Shown here: one piece after another, positions 9,428 through 19,039 of the stretch
How positions within the stretch are numbered: the stretch's first letter is position 1
How the letters are laid out: each line of letters starts with the position of its first letter
NCBI RefSeq assembly: GCF_900640115.1
Contig: NZ_CAAAIW010000004.1
Location: 62,001-126,000, forward strand
DNA length: 64,000 nt
Reading direction: 5' to 3'
Source of the DNA: Legionella yabuuchiae
Lineage (GTDB): Bacteria > Pseudomonadota > Gammaproteobacteria > Legionellales > Legionellaceae
The notes under the pieces: generated by a model
What the model was told of the DNA's origin: nothing
The model's database searches: none
The model's input: only the letters and a program-made list of their open reading frames with translations
Position numbers and translations under genes: made by a program

Positions 9428-10897
9428 ATGTCGCCAACACCCAAAGAACATGCCTGTGATTTATTATTATTTGGTGCCAAAGGAGATCTGGCTTGTAGAA
9501 AACTATTGCCCGCGTTATATCAATTGCAAAAAGCAGACTTATTGCCCAGAGATGGCAAAATAGTTGCTGTGGCACGGGATGATATGGGCCTTGGGGCCTA
9601 TTGTAAACACGCAGAAAATAGCCTGCGCAAATTTTTGAAAGAACCTTTTAATGAAGAAGTATGGCAACGTTTAAGCGCTCGAATTGAATATTGTTCTATA
9701 GATTTGAGTCAAGCGGCTGATTATGCAAAGCTTGTTCAGGTCATCGATCCTGGCCAACGCTTAACGGTGAGTTATTTTGCGACACCTCCGTCATTATACG
9801 GATTGATATGCCAAGGGTTAGCAGAAGTAGGGTTAGCAAATTCCTCCTGTCGTGTGGTTATGGAAAAACCAATCGGCAAGGATTTTGCTTCATCCCAGCA
9901 AATTAATAACGATGTGGCGCGATATTTTCATGAAAATCAGATTTATCGTATTGATCACTACCTCGGCAAAGAAACGGTTTTAAATTTACTCGCACTTCGT
10001 TTTGCGAATACGATCTTTGCTTCCAATTGGGATCGCACCATGATTGATCACGTCCAAATCACTGTCGCTGAAGAAGTGGGGGTGGAAGGTCGCTGGAGCT
10101 ATTATGATGATGCCGGTCAAATGCGCGATATGGTTCAAAATCATTTACTTCAGATTTTGTCGCTGATTGCCATGGAACCACCAGCCAGTTTAGATGCTGA
10201 AAATATACGTGATGAAAAACTCAAGGTTTTGAATGCGCTAAGACCGATTGATTATACGAACGTCAAAGAAAAAACGGTTCGAGGCCAGTATGTTAGTGGC
10301 TTTACAAGCGGTCATGCGGTACCTGGTTATCTTGAGGAAGAAGGCGCTCGTACAAATAGCCAGACGGAAACCTTCGTTGCGTTGAAAGTCGATATCGATA
10401 ATTGGCGTTGGGCGGGGGTGCCGTTTTATCTCAGAACCGGGAAGCGAATGCCAAAAAAAATGACGGAGGTGGTCATTTGCTTTAAATCACAACCCTTGAA
10501 TATTTTTCACAAAACGATCAATGAGCTTCCGGCTAATAAGCTAATTATCCGTTTGCAGCCAGATGAGGGCGTTGAAGTTCAGATTATGAATAAAATCCCT
10601 GGATTGGGTAAAAATATGCGTTTGCAACAAACCAAACTTGACTTAAGTTTTGATGAAACGTTTAAATCCCAACGCATTACCGATGCGTATGAACGACTAT
10701 TGTTAGAAGCTATGCTAGGAAATCAATATTTATTTGTCCGGCGAGATGAGGTGGAATGCGCCTGGAAATGGGTTGATGGCATTATTGATGCCTGGCATAG
10801 TCATTCGGAAGCACCAAAACCTTACCAAGCAGGCACATGGGGCCCCGTTGCCGCCATTTCATTGCTTGCCCGCGACGACAGAAATTGGGACGAATAA
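9428..10897 (+). CDS. zwf: Glucose-6-phosphate 1-dehydrogenase
   Basis: First step of the Entner-Doudoroff and oxidative pentose phosphate routes: glucose 6-phosphate to 6-phosphogluconolactone with NAD(P)+. The N-terminal nucleotide site reads LFGAKGDLACRKLLPALY, the substrate motif RIDHYLGKE lies near residue 178, and RTGKRMPKK marks the C-terminal domain. Length 489 residues is normal. ATG 9428 has AAGGA 9 bases upstream and is preferred to an ATG at 9404 inside recJ. It is followed after one base by pgl, then edd, glk and eda, the same order as in Legionella pneumophila. Confidence 0.95.
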   Translation: MSPTPKEHACDLLLFGAKGDLACRKLLPALYQLQKADLLPRDGKIVAVARDDMGLGAYCKHAENSLRKFLKEPFNEEVWQRLSARIEYCSIDLSQAADYAKLVQVIDPGQRLTVSYFATPPSLYGLICQGLAEVGLANSSCRVVMEKPIGKDFASSQQINNDVARYFHENQIYRIDHYLGKETVLNLLALRFANTIFASNWDRTMIDHVQITVAEEVGVEGRWSYYDDAGQMRDMVQNHLLQILSLIAMEPPASLDAENIRDEKLKVLNALRPIDYTNVKEKTVRGQYVSGFTSGHAVPGYLEEEGARTNSQTETFVALKVDIDNWRWAGVPFYLRTGKRMPKKMTEVVICFKSQPLNIFHKTINELPANKLIIRLQPDEGVEVQIMNKIPGLGKNMRLQQTKLDLSFDETFKSQRITDAYERLLLEAMLGNQYLFVRRDEVECAWKWVDGIIDAWHSHSEAPKPYQAGTWGPVAAISLLARDDRNWDE

Positions 10898-10898
10898 A

Positions 10899-11579
10899 AT
10901 GAAAATTCATTCTTTTGACAACGTTAAGACATTAAATCATTATTTTGCCGAGCAAATAACAACCATCATTAAACAAGCCATTGATCAACGCGGCCAGGCT
11001 TTTTTAGTGGTATCTGGTGGAAATACGCCTAAACCGTTGTTTGAAACATTATCTACGGTGCCTCTAGACTGGAAGCATGTAACCATTACATTGGCTGATG
11101 AACGAAAATTACCTGTAACTGAGCAAGACAGCAATGAACGTATGGTTAGAGAAACTTTATTGAAGAATTTTGCTGCTGAAGCTAAGTTTATTAGCTTAAA
11201 TGATAACACCAAATCTCTTTCAGACGTTGAACAAACCATTGCCGCTCTTCCTACCTTTGATGCGGTGATCTTAGGCATGGGCGAAGACGGTCATACGGCT
11301 TCTCTTTTTCCTTGCAGCCCTGAGCTCAAACTCGGCTTGGATGATGACATGTCTTCTGCCGTGCTCGAAATCAACCCAGGACATGCTCCTTATCAACGCA
11401 TCTCTTTGACCAAAAAGAGGCTTTTGGACAGTCGTGTCGTATTTTTGCATTTGGTGGGTGAAAAAAAGCTGGCTGTATTTAACCAAGCCTTGGAAAGCGT
11501 TGACCCTTTAGAAATGCCGATTCGAGCTTTTTTACACCATACTCGTTGTGATGTGCAAGTGATGTATTCCCCTCTGTAA
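10899..11579 (+). CDS. pgl: 6-phosphogluconolactonase
   Basis: Hydrolyses 6-phosphogluconolactone to 6-phosphogluconate. The 226-residue protein of the glucosamine-6-phosphate isomerase/6PGL (DevB) family carries VVSGGNTPKPLFE near residue 35, LADERKLPV with the phosphate-site residues near residue 67, and GMGEDGHTASLFP, the catalytic histidine motif. A longer reading frame is open back to 10734 inside zwf, but ATG 10899, directly after the zwf stop, gives the family start MKIHSFDNVKTLNHYF. Expression is probably coupled to zwf. Confidence 0.93.
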   Translation: MKIHSFDNVKTLNHYFAEQITTIIKQAIDQRGQAFLVVSGGNTPKPLFETLSTVPLDWKHVTITLADERKLPVTEQDSNERMVRETLLKNFAAEAKFISLNDNTKSLSDVEQTIAALPTFDAVILGMGEDGHTASLFPCSPELKLGLDDDMSSAVLEINPGHAPYQRISLTKKRLLDSRVVFLHLVGEKKLAVFNQALESVDPLEMPIRAFLHHTRCDVQVMYSPL

Positions 11580-11589
11580 GGAACGTTGT

Positions 11590-13422
11590 ATGAATAAAGT
11601 TGTACAAACCGTAACAAATCGTATTATTGAACGGAGCAAGCCCTTTAGAACACACTATTTAGAACGATTAGAAAAAGCTAAAGAACAAGGACCTCATCGA
11701 CATGCATTAGGCTGTGGAAACTTGGCTCATGGCTTTGCAGCCTGCCAGGAAGCAGGGAAACAGGATTTACGCGGGCGAACAAAAGCAAATATTGCGATCG
11801 TATCAGCCTATAATGATATGCTTTCAGCACATCAGCCTTATGAATTTTATCCTCGACAAATTAAAGAGGCCATTGCCAGCGCAGGCGGCGTCGCGCAATT
11901 TGCTGGTGGGGTACCGGCTATGTGTGATGGAATTACTCAAGGCCAACCTGGCATGGACTTAAGTTTAATGAGTCGCGATGTCATTGCAATGGCGGCAGCC
12001 GTTAGTTTGTCACACAACATGTTTGATGGCGGGTTGATGCTTGGTATCTGCGATAAGATTGTACCAGGGTTACTAATAGCCGCTTTAAGCTTTGGCCATC
12101 TTCCTTTTTTATTTGTACCCGCAGGCCCCATGCCATCGGGTTTGTCTAATCTAGATAAAGCTCGCATTCGCCAAAAATTCGCTAAAGGAGAGGTGGATAG
12201 AGAAGCGTTATTAGATGCTGAAGCCGCCTCATACCATAGTCCTGGAACGTGCACGTTTTATGGCACGGCAAATTCCAATCAACTATTAATTGAGATGATG
12301 GGGTTACATCTTCCTGGAGCATCGTTTGTGAACCCCAATACCCCGTTAAGAACGGCGTTAACGGACACCGCAGCGCGACGAGTGCTCGAGCTAACCCATC
12401 TTGGAGAGAATTATTTGCCAATCGGCAAGCTTTTCAATGAAAAAACACTGGTCAATGGCATCATTGGACTTTTAGCGACCGGTGGGTCAACCAATCACAC
12501 CATGCACTTAGTTGCCATTGCTCGTGCAGCTGGTTTAATCATCAACTGGGACGATTTTGCTGAGTTATCTCAAGTTACGCCTCTTATTACTCGTATTTAT
12601 CCTAATGGATCTGCCGACATCAATCACTTCCAACGTGCCGGTGGCATGGCCTTTTTAATCCATACTTTGCTCGAAGCAGGGTTGTTGCATGAAGAAGTAA
12701 ATACCGTCGCAGGCTTTGGATTGCAGCATTATACCCAACAGCCACAGATGGTGGATGGCGCATTGACTTGGGGGGCTGGCCCCACTTCTTCTAAAGATAC
12801 AGACGTGCTAGCGGATGTTAAAACCCCCTTTAGTCCACAAGGTGGATTAAGTGTTTTATGCGGTAATTTAGGACGAGCCATTATGAAAACCTCATCTTTG
12901 CCTGAGGGCAAAGGGGTTGTTGCTGCACCTGCGGTCGTTTTTTTCTCTCAAGAGGAAGTTGAAGCCGCGTTTAAAGCAGGTGAACTGAATAAAGATTGCG
13001 TCATTGTATTACCTTATCAAGGTCCTCAAGCTTGTGGCATGCCCGAACTACATAAGCTGACGCCATTGTTGGGCGTATTACAAGATCGTGGATTTGAAGT
13101 GGCTCTTGTTACGGATGGAAGAATGTCTGGCGCTTCTGGTAAAATTCCCGCAGCAATTCATCTTACCCCCGAAGCGCTCAATGGTGGGGTTATTGCAAAG
13201 GTTAAAACAGGCGATCTCATCGTTCTTGATCCATTTAAAGGGATTATTCGTTTGATGGTTCCAGATGAGGCGTTGGAACAACGATCATCAACTAAACCGT
13301 TGCTGTCTCAACATTACTATGGGTTAGGGCGAGAGCTATTTGGCAGTATGCGCTCACAGCTTAGTGGCGCAGAACAAGGTGCCTGTAGTTTATACGTGAG
13401 TGAGGCTCAGGGGCATGAGTAA
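11590..13422 (+). CDS. edd: Phosphogluconate dehydratase
   Basis: Edd dehydrates 6-phosphogluconate to KDPG, the committed step of the Entner-Doudoroff pathway, using an iron-sulfur cluster of the IlvD/Edd family. The 610-residue protein has [15 protein letters not shown] near residue 75, [16 protein letters not shown] with a cluster cysteine, [13 protein letters not shown] with another, and the C-terminal [17 protein letters not shown] signature. The ribosome site TAAGGA lies 8 bases upstream. It starts 10 bases after pgl and overlaps glk by 8 bases. Confidence 0.96.
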   Translation: MNKVVQTVTNRIIERSKPFRTHYLERLEKAKEQGPHRHALGCGNLAHGFAACQEAGKQDLRGRTKANIAIVSAYNDMLSAHQPYEFYPRQIKEAIASAGGVAQFAGGVPAMCDGITQGQPGMDLSLMSRDVIAMAAAVSLSHNMFDGGLMLGICDKIVPGLLIAALSFGHLPFLFVPAGPMPSGLSNLDKARIRQKFAKGEVDREALLDAEAASYHSPGTCTFYGTANSNQLLIEMMGLHLPGASFVNPNTPLRTALTDTAARRVLELTHLGENYLPIGKLFNEKTLVNGIIGLLATGGSTNHTMHLVAIARAAGLIINWDDFAELSQVTPLITRIYPNGSADINHFQRAGGMAFLIHTLLEAGLLHEEVNTVAGFGLQHYTQQPQMVDGALTWGAGPTSSKDTDVLADVKTPFSPQGGLSVLCGNLGRAIMKTSSLPEGKGVVAAPAVVFFSQEEVEAAFKAGELNKDCVIVLPYQGPQACGMPELHKLTPLLGVLQDRGFEVALVTDGRMSGASGKIPAAIHLTPEALNGGVIAKVKTGDLIVLDPFKGIIRLMVPDEALEQRSSTKPLLSQHYYGLGRELFGSMRSQLSGAEQGACSLYVSEAQGHE

Positions 13423-14410
13423 TGTGGTCATTGTTGCTGATATTGGTGGAACTAACGCTCGTTTTGCTTGCGTTGACTTAGATACAATGAATCTAACTCA
13501 TTTTGTCGTTTATCCCTGTGCTGAATTTCCATCATTCGAAGCGGTTTTTACCCATTATCAGAAGACCGTTGTACGTAAGCCCATTAAACGGGCAGCCATT
13601 GCGGTGGCTAGCCCGATTTTGGGGGATGAAATTTCAATGACGAATCTTCACTGGCAATGGAGAATCTCATCATTAAAAAAATCATTGGGCTTGGATGCAC
13701 TCTTTGCGCTTAATGATTTTACAGCCATTGCAATGAGTTTGCCTGCTATTCCTAAAGCCGAAACCGTTCAAATTGGTGATGGTCAGATCGTAGAGCATGG
13801 TCCCAAAGTGATTCTTGGCCCTGGCACAGGGCTAGGTGTATCGTTTCTTATTTCAGAATCAGGTAGATACGTTCCTTTAGCCAGTGAAGGCGGACATGTT
13901 GGTTGGTGCGCTGAAAATGAACAAGAGCAATTTATTTATCACTTTCTACAGGATAAGTTTGGTCGAGTTAGCATCGAGCGCGTTCTTTCTGGCTCAGGGT
14001 TGGAGCAAATTTATTTGGCTTTGTCGAACTATTTCAACGTCTCTGCGACTCCGAAATCAGCTTCAGAAATTGCAATACTAGCCGAAAAGGGGGATCAACT
14101 GGCTCAATCGGCAATCACGCAATTTTTTGCCACTCTAGGCAGCTTTGCGGGCGATTTAGCCTTAACGCTAAATGCGTATGGGGGCATTTACTTAGCTGGC
14201 GGGATAATCCCCAAATTATTACCACGTCTCAATGACAAGCTGTTTCGTCAGCGTTTTGAGGCTAAAGGACGTTTTAGCCTCGTCAACCAAGGGATTGCAA
14301 CCTTCGCCATTACGACCAAGCAGCCAGGTTTATTAGGGGCGGCACTTTTTTTAAAGCAACAGGGGAAAGATGAATATGATGCAACACCCAAAATGGCCGT
14401 TACTGCCTAG
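13415..14410 (+). CDS. glk: Glucokinase
   Basis: ATP-dependent glucose phosphorylation to glucose 6-phosphate, feeding Zwf. The 331-residue protein begins [18 protein letters not shown] with the ATP-binding phosphate-1 motif, has ALNDFTAIAMSLP, the phosphate-2 motif GPGTGLGVSF, SEGGHVGW with the glucose-contacting glutamate and histidine, and a late adenosine motif ALTLNAYGGIYLAGGI. ATG 13415 (inside the edd end) matches the family start; an in-frame ATG at 13400 adds only five residues. Besides free glucose from outside, it could handle the glucose released by the GH65 phosphorylase encoded 2.3 kb downstream. Confidence 0.94.
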   Translation: MSNVVIVADIGGTNARFACVDLDTMNLTHFVVYPCAEFPSFEAVFTHYQKTVVRKPIKRAAIAVASPILGDEISMTNLHWQWRISSLKKSLGLDALFALNDFTAIAMSLPAIPKAETVQIGDGQIVEHGPKVILGPGTGLGVSFLISESGRYVPLASEGGHVGWCAENEQEQFIYHFLQDKFGRVSIERVLSGSGLEQIYLALSNYFNVSATPKSASEIAILAEKGDQLAQSAITQFFATLGSFAGDLALTLNAYGGIYLAGGIIPKLLPRLNDKLFRQRFEAKGRFSLVNQGIATFAITTKQPGLLGAALFLKQQGKDEYDATPKMAVTA

Positions 14411-14954
14411 TGATTTATTTAAGTTAGGCCCAATTATTCCTGTTATCGTGATTACAGAACTTTCAGAAACCATCTCTATGGCTCAGTCATTAGTTGCTAA
14501 AGGCGTTAAGGTTCTAGAAATTACTCTACGAACTCCTATTGCCTTAGAAGCGATACAGTTGATTCGTCGTGAAGTTCCCGATGTCGTGACAGGAGCAGGG
14601 ACGGTATTAAATGCAGAACAGCTTGCAAAGGCGGAGGAAGCCGGTGCTCAGTTTGCATTAAGTCCTGGTCTAACGCCTGAGTTGCTTAAAGCTGGTCAAC
14701 AAGGCAATATTCCACTGATTCCTGGACTCAGTAGTGTTTCAGAATTAATGATAGGGCTAGAGCACGGGTATACGCATTTCAAATTTTTTCCAGCAGAGGC
14801 AAAAGGTGGGATTTCGGCATTAAAAGCATTTTACGGCCCTTTCCCTAACGTAAGATTCTGTCCAACCGGAGGAATCAACGAACAAAATTACCAAGCTTAT
14901 CTGGCTTTACCAAATGTCGATTGTGTAGGTGGCTCTTGGTTAGTTCCCCGTTAA
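14370..14954 (+). CDS. eda: KDPG aldolase (2-dehydro-3-deoxy-phosphogluconate aldolase), short C-terminus
   Basis: Eda cleaves KDPG to pyruvate and glyceraldehyde 3-phosphate. The class I aldolase residues are present: LEITLRTP with the general-base glutamate, GAGTVLNAEQ, and HFKFFPAEAKGG with the Schiff-base lysine, then FCPTGGI. The protein stops at 194 residues directly after CVGGSWLVPR, while most Eda proteins continue with one more helix of roughly 12-20 residues. The active site is before this point, so the enzyme may still work. AGGGGAAAG lies just before ATG 14370, which is 41 bases inside glk. The stop overlaps the converging permease gene by 4 bases. Confidence 0.9.
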   Translation: MNMMQHPKWPLLPSDLFKLGPIIPVIVITELSETISMAQSLVAKGVKVLEITLRTPIALEAIQLIRREVPDVVTGAGTVLNAEQLAKAEEAGAQFALSPGLTPELLKAGQQGNIPLIPGLSSVSELMIGLEHGYTHFKFFPAEAKGGISALKAFYGPFPNVRFCPTGGINEQNYQAYLALPNVDCVGGSWLVPR

Positions 14955-16183
14955 ATTACAGCAGGTGAATGGCGGGTCACGCTTCTAAAGCTTTGGGTTG
15001 AACAATATAAAATGGCTAAAGGTAATAGCAATAGATAAAATGCTTTTTGCCCACCAAAACTATGGAATAAGTTGCCTGTAATAATGCTTCCAGTAGTACC
15101 TCCTAAAGCTGAGAATATTACAATTAAGCCAGTCATGGCTGCATGCTGAGATTTAGGGAGGGATGAAAGCATAACCGAGTTGATCGCAGGATAAATCGGG
15201 GCCATGAAAATACCAATAATAGGCAGTAAATAAATGGCCAAAGGGGCATTTTGCCAATTGACAGGAGTTGGTGGCCGAATCCCTTTTGTTACTGGGAGTA
15301 TTACGATCAATAAAGTAGCCATCCCAATAATACAAATAGATAGTAGAGTATGCCAGGCTATGCGTTTCAATAAGATCCCTGCCAGCAAACGTCCCAGAGC
15401 CAACGATCCCGCCATAAGTCCTGCAACTTGAACACTCATTGAGCGAGGAATCCTCAAAATTTCATGATTAAAAGTTGGTAACCAAGTACTAATGCTTTGT
15501 TCAATAAGCACATACATGAACGTCGATATGATGAAAATTAAAACAAAGGATTGATAACTAAGCTTCAGCATGTCATTAAAATCTTGCCAGAAGGAACCTT
15601 GGGTGGTGGATTTAACTTTAGGAATTGAGGTGAATCTTAAGGTAAAAAGATTGATAAGACACAACCCTCCTAATAACCAATACACGTTTAGCCATTCTTG
15701 GGTCCTCGTGGCTGAATCATGGATAAATAAACTAAATAACCAATTTCCAAATAATACACCAAGCATAAAAAAACCCTCGATGGTATTAAGTAATGATGCA
15801 TGTTGACGAGGACTATCTGTGATGGTACCAATCGTGGCGTAGACTGATACTTTTACCAGGGCAAAACTTGCTCCAAGCGCTAAAAATAAAAATTTGGTGG
15901 TCATGAAACTGGGCAATAACGGCATGGCAAAACACGCCATGGTTACTACGATTAGTCCAAGTTGTATAGATGCTTTATAGCCAAGGCGCGGCAAAAATGA
16001 AGCCACAAAAAAAGAAACAATAGCAATCGGTAAATCCTTAAATCCTTCCAGAGTGCTGGCGCTATGCTTAGTGATGTTGTAATTATGGATCACTTGAAGA
16101 ATAACCGTACCAACACTGTTAAGTAAAATGGCAAAGATGACGTATGTGAGTATCAATGCTAGTACAAGTGGCCATTTTTTCAT
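14951..16183 (-). CDS. MFS sugar permease, FHS (fucose permease)-like
   Basis: A 410-residue inner-membrane protein with about 12 hydrophobic segments. The arrangement resembles the FHS branch of the major facilitator superfamily, with ITKHSASTLEGFKDLPI between helices 1 and 2 and NTIEGFFMLGVLFGNWL in helix 5, as in fucose/glucose permease-like proteins. The substrate cannot be read from the sequence; its place between the Entner-Doudoroff genes and a disaccharide phosphorylase argues for a sugar. AAGGAGATG is 8 bases upstream of the start. In L. pneumophila the comparable position is occupied by a sugar symporter annotated ywtG, which I recall as a different MFS branch. Confidence 0.75.
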   Translation of the reverse strand: MKKWPLVLALILTYVIFAILLNSVGTVILQVIHNYNITKHSASTLEGFKDLPIAIVSFFVASFLPRLGYKASIQLGLIVVTMACFAMPLLPSFMTTKFLFLALGASFALVKVSVYATIGTITDSPRQHASLLNTIEGFFMLGVLFGNWLFSLFIHDSATRTQEWLNVYWLLGGLCLINLFTLRFTSIPKVKSTTQGSFWQDFNDMLKLSYQSFVLIFIISTFMYVLIEQSISTWLPTFNHEILRIPRSMSVQVAGLMAGSLALGRLLAGILLKRIAWHTLLSICIIGMATLLIVILPVTKGIRPPTPVNWQNAPLAIYLLPIIGIFMAPIYPAINSVMLSSLPKSQHAAMTGLIVIFSALGGTTGSIITGNLFHSFGGQKAFYLLLLPLAILYCSTQSFRSVTRHSPAVI

Positions 16184-16413
16184 TGTTTACATCTCCTTTT
16201 GTACCGGATATCTCCTGTACGTAACTCAGCTACAAAATAAGTAACCATTCACCACGTTCACTAAAAGCCAACCTGCGCTTAAAACGGGACTTTTCACTTT
16301 CGCATTCATAATTGTAGTGAATAGATACTAAAATAATTGCCGGAAAAAAGCTCACAAAATTTTCTCAGTTTAAACGAATCATTTCGTATTGCAATCCATT
16401 TCAAAGAAAGTAA

Positions 16414-16577
16414 TATACCCGTAATCTTTCAAAATGCGTGTTTTTAGGCGCCTTTATTTTTTGTCCTGCCGCATTTTAAAAAGCGAGTAATGGCTCATTC
16501 CCTTGCGAGTTTTTTAAAATGCGGCAGGGCGAAAAAGAAAAAGCATAAATCACGCATTTTGAAAGATTACGGGTATA
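16414..16577. mobile_element. Miniature inverted-repeat element, copy 1 (160 bp, TA-flanked)
   Basis: The element proper is 16416-16575, flanked on each side by TA (16414-15, 16576-77). The outer 25-bp ends are perfect inverted repeats, beginning TACCCGTAATCTTTCAAAA. An inner pair, CCTGCCGCATTTTAAAAA (16465-16482) and its complement (16510-16528), forms a second stem around a 27-base loop. There is no coding capacity for a transposase. The TA flanks and size suit a non-autonomous element mobilised by an IS630/Tc1-mariner-type transposase; that assignment is inference. It lies between the divergent starts of the permease and the GH65 gene. Confidence 0.85.
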
Positions 16578-16613
16578 TACCCGTGATCGTTCAAAATGCG
16601 ATATTTTAGGCGG
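16578..16613. mobile_element. Terminal fragment of a second miniature element, variant ends
   Basis: Immediately after the TA flank of copy 1, TACCCGTGATCGTTCAAAA begins again, followed by TGCG and a stretch ending TTTTAGGCGG that matches the left part of the element family. It has GATCGTTC where copy 1 has AATCTTTC, the same variation as the copy near 38.3 kb. The rest of this element is missing. It is either the remnant left when copy 1 inserted next to it or an independent older insertion. Confidence 0.6.
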
Positions 16614-16684
16614 ACATATTCCCCTCCCAAGCGTTGAGAATAAGTTCGCGATAAACAGACGGAATACGTTGTAAGGGTTTATGA

Positions 16685-19039
16685 ATGAGTAAAAAAATAA
16701 AAACTGGATTATTTCCAATTCACCCATGGAAACTCACGGTTGACAAATGTTTGCCAGAACAACAATTACTGGCAGAAACCCTATTAGCTCAAGCCAATGG
16801 TTATATTGGTAGTCGAGGAACTTTCGAAGAGCCCGCATTAGACAATATGGCAAGCTGTGAAGGCGTTTATCTTAACGGGGTTTATCAAGAAGAACCTATC
16901 GCTTATGGTGAGTCTGCCTATGGGTTTGCCACACATAATCAAAAAATGATTCAAGTCCCGAATGGCAAGCGAATTACAATGTCTTTGGATGGTGAATTGC
17001 TTCACTTTACCAAGGATAGTGCAACGTCCATTCGCACATTAGATTTACGTGACGGTCTGTTAAGTCGCACCCAAACCTGGACGACAGCCAGTGGAAAAAA
17101 ACTCCGTCTTCATTCTCAACGTTTTGTTTCCTTGGCGGTTCAAAACTTGATGTGCATTCGGTATGAAATTACCGCTGAAAATTTTTCTGGGCCATTGACA
17201 TTGCTGTCGTCCCTTGATGCGGGCTATGAGTTTCAAGTCAATAAGGACGATCCAAGGGTTGGTCGACTTTCCATTGCTGAAAGCTTGTCACAACTTAAAA
17301 TCGAGCAAAGCGAGCAATTTAATGGATATCTGCATCAGGTTAAGAATTCAGAGTTTGTAATCGCGAGTGTAGCGATGGATGAATTTGATACGGAAGTTTG
17401 CCTAAAAGAACTGTTGAACCAATCCTCATTGCTTCAGCAGCATTATGAACTTGCGTTATCAGAAGGAACTCCTGTAACCCTCTATAAATGGATTGGTTAT
17501 AATCATAGCTCTGCTGAGAATGCTCATCAAAACTTGCTAGAGTCATTAAAAAATACCATTAAACAAGAAGCGGCAATCGGGTTTGAGCAACAGCGTGAGC
17601 ATCATAAACAATGGTTGATGAACTTTTGGCAGGACGCGGATGTGGTTATTGATGGAGATGAGCCATTACAGCAAGGAATACGATTTAATCTGTTTCATGT
17701 TTTTCAATCCTCAGGCCGCAACGGGGGTTCAAATATTGGCGCTAAGGGATTAACCGGACACGGCTATGATGGCCATTATTTCTGGGATACAGAAATTTAT
17801 GTCATTCCTTTTCTTTGCTTTACCCAACCCGAGCTGGCTAGAAAATTACTTGAGTTTCGCATTAATACGCTTGATGGCGCTAGAGCGAGAGCACGAGAAA
17901 TGGCTCATCCTAACGGCGCTTTGTACCCATGGCGTACTATTGGTGGCAATGAATGTTCAGCTTATTTCCCAGCAGGAACCGCACAGTATCATATTAATGC
18001 CGATATTGCTTATGCGCTGAAGTGTTATGTAAACGCGACCCATGATGAATCGCTGTTATGGCAGGGTGGGGCAGAGATGCTGTTTGAAACTGCAAGATTA
18101 TGGTTGCAACTGGGGCATTTCAATCACAATCGGCAAGATCAATTTTGCATCGATGGGGTAACGGGACCGGATGAATACACCGCCATCGTCAATAATAATT
18201 TTTATACCAATAGCATGGCGAGGGCTCATTTATTATTTGCTGTTGAGGTTGCTAAGCAATTGCAAGAGGATGATAGCCAACGGTTTGAAGCATTAGAACG
18301 TAGTATTAATCTTGAACCCGAAGAACTTCGCTCGTGGAAAAACGCTGCTGAAAACATGTATCTCCCATTTGATGAAACGCTTAAAATTCATAAGCAAGAT
18401 GATGCGTTTTTAGATAAGGCTGTATGGGATTTCCAAAATACCCCAAACGATAAATATCCATTATTATTACACTTTCATCCTCTAGTCATTTATCGCCACC
18501 AGGTTTTAAAACAAGCGGATGTCGTCTTAGCGATGTATTTACTGGATGACGAATACAATCGCGAGCAAAAAAAGAGAAATTTAGAATTTTATGAACCACT
18601 GACGACACACGACTCCAGTCTTTCTAGTTGCATTCATGCGTTGGAGTTTGCCGAAACAGGTGATTATAAAAAAGCCTATGAGTTCTTTGAGGACACGGCC
18701 CGTATGGATCTAGATAATCATCATGGTAATAGCGAATTTGGTGTTCATATAGCTTGTATGGCTGGTTCTTGGGCTTCTATTATTCATGGTTTTGCTGGGT
18801 TTCGAGCGCGTAAAGATCATTTGGTGTTTAACCCCGTTTTACCTGAACAATGGCAGGGTTATCAATTTCAGCTGCGTTTTAAAGGGAGTCGGTTAAGCGT
18901 TAGTGTAAGGCGGGATGGTACAACCTATAAACTTGTTGAGGGGCAACCTCTAATCATTCAACTGAATGGTAAAAAGATTTATTTAACACCAGCCCATTCG
19001 ACTCACCTAGAGATACTATCTAAGGAAGCGCTTGCATGA
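16685..19039 (+). CDS. Glycoside hydrolase family 65 disaccharide phosphorylase
   Basis: GH65 enzymes split alpha-linked glucose disaccharides with inorganic phosphate, giving beta-glucose 1-phosphate and glucose, with inversion. The 784-residue protein has the N-terminal beta-sandwich, then the (alpha/alpha)6 barrel with GHGYDGHYFWDTEIY near residue 360 and the general acid in GVTGPDEYTAIVNNNFYTN (Glu497), followed by KQADVVLAMYLL and HGNSEFGVHIACMAGSW, and a C-terminal beta domain. Maltose, trehalose, kojibiose or nigerose phosphorylase cannot be told apart by eye. No signal peptide: it acts in the cytoplasm. It overlaps pgmB by 4 bases (ATGA), which matches the reaction sequence. AAGGG lies 9 bases before ATG. 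Confidence 0.88.
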   Translation: MSKKIKTGLFPIHPWKLTVDKCLPEQQLLAETLLAQANGYIGSRGTFEEPALDNMASCEGVYLNGVYQEEPIAYGESAYGFATHNQKMIQVPNGKRITMSLDGELLHFTKDSATSIRTLDLRDGLLSRTQTWTTASGKKLRLHSQRFVSLAVQNLMCIRYEITAENFSGPLTLLSSLDAGYEFQVNKDDPRVGRLSIAESLSQLKIEQSEQFNGYLHQVKNSEFVIASVAMDEFDTEVCLKELLNQSSLLQQHYELALSEGTPVTLYKWIGYNHSSAENAHQNLLESLKNTIKQEAAIGFEQQREHHKQWLMNFWQDADVVIDGDEPLQQGIRFNLFHVFQSSGRNGGSNIGAKGLTGHGYDGHYFWDTEIYVIPFLCFTQPELARKLLEFRINTLDGARARAREMAHPNGALYPWRTIGGNECSAYFPAGTAQYHINADIAYALKCYVNATHDESLLWQGGAEMLFETARLWLQLGHFNHNRQDQFCIDGVTGPDEYTAIVNNNFYTNSMARAHLLFAVEVAKQLQEDDSQRFEALERSINLEPEELRSWKNAAENMYLPFDETLKIHKQDDAFLDKAVWDFQNTPNDKYPLLLHFHPLVIYRHQVLKQADVVLAMYLLDDEYNREQKKRNLEFYEPLTTHDSSLSSCIHALEFAETGDYKKAYEFFEDTARMDLDNHHGNSEFGVHIACMAGSWASIIHGFAGFRARKDHLVFNPVLPEQWQGYQFQLRFKGSRLSVSVRRDGTTYKLVEGQPLIIQLNGKKIYLTPAHSTHLEILSKEALA

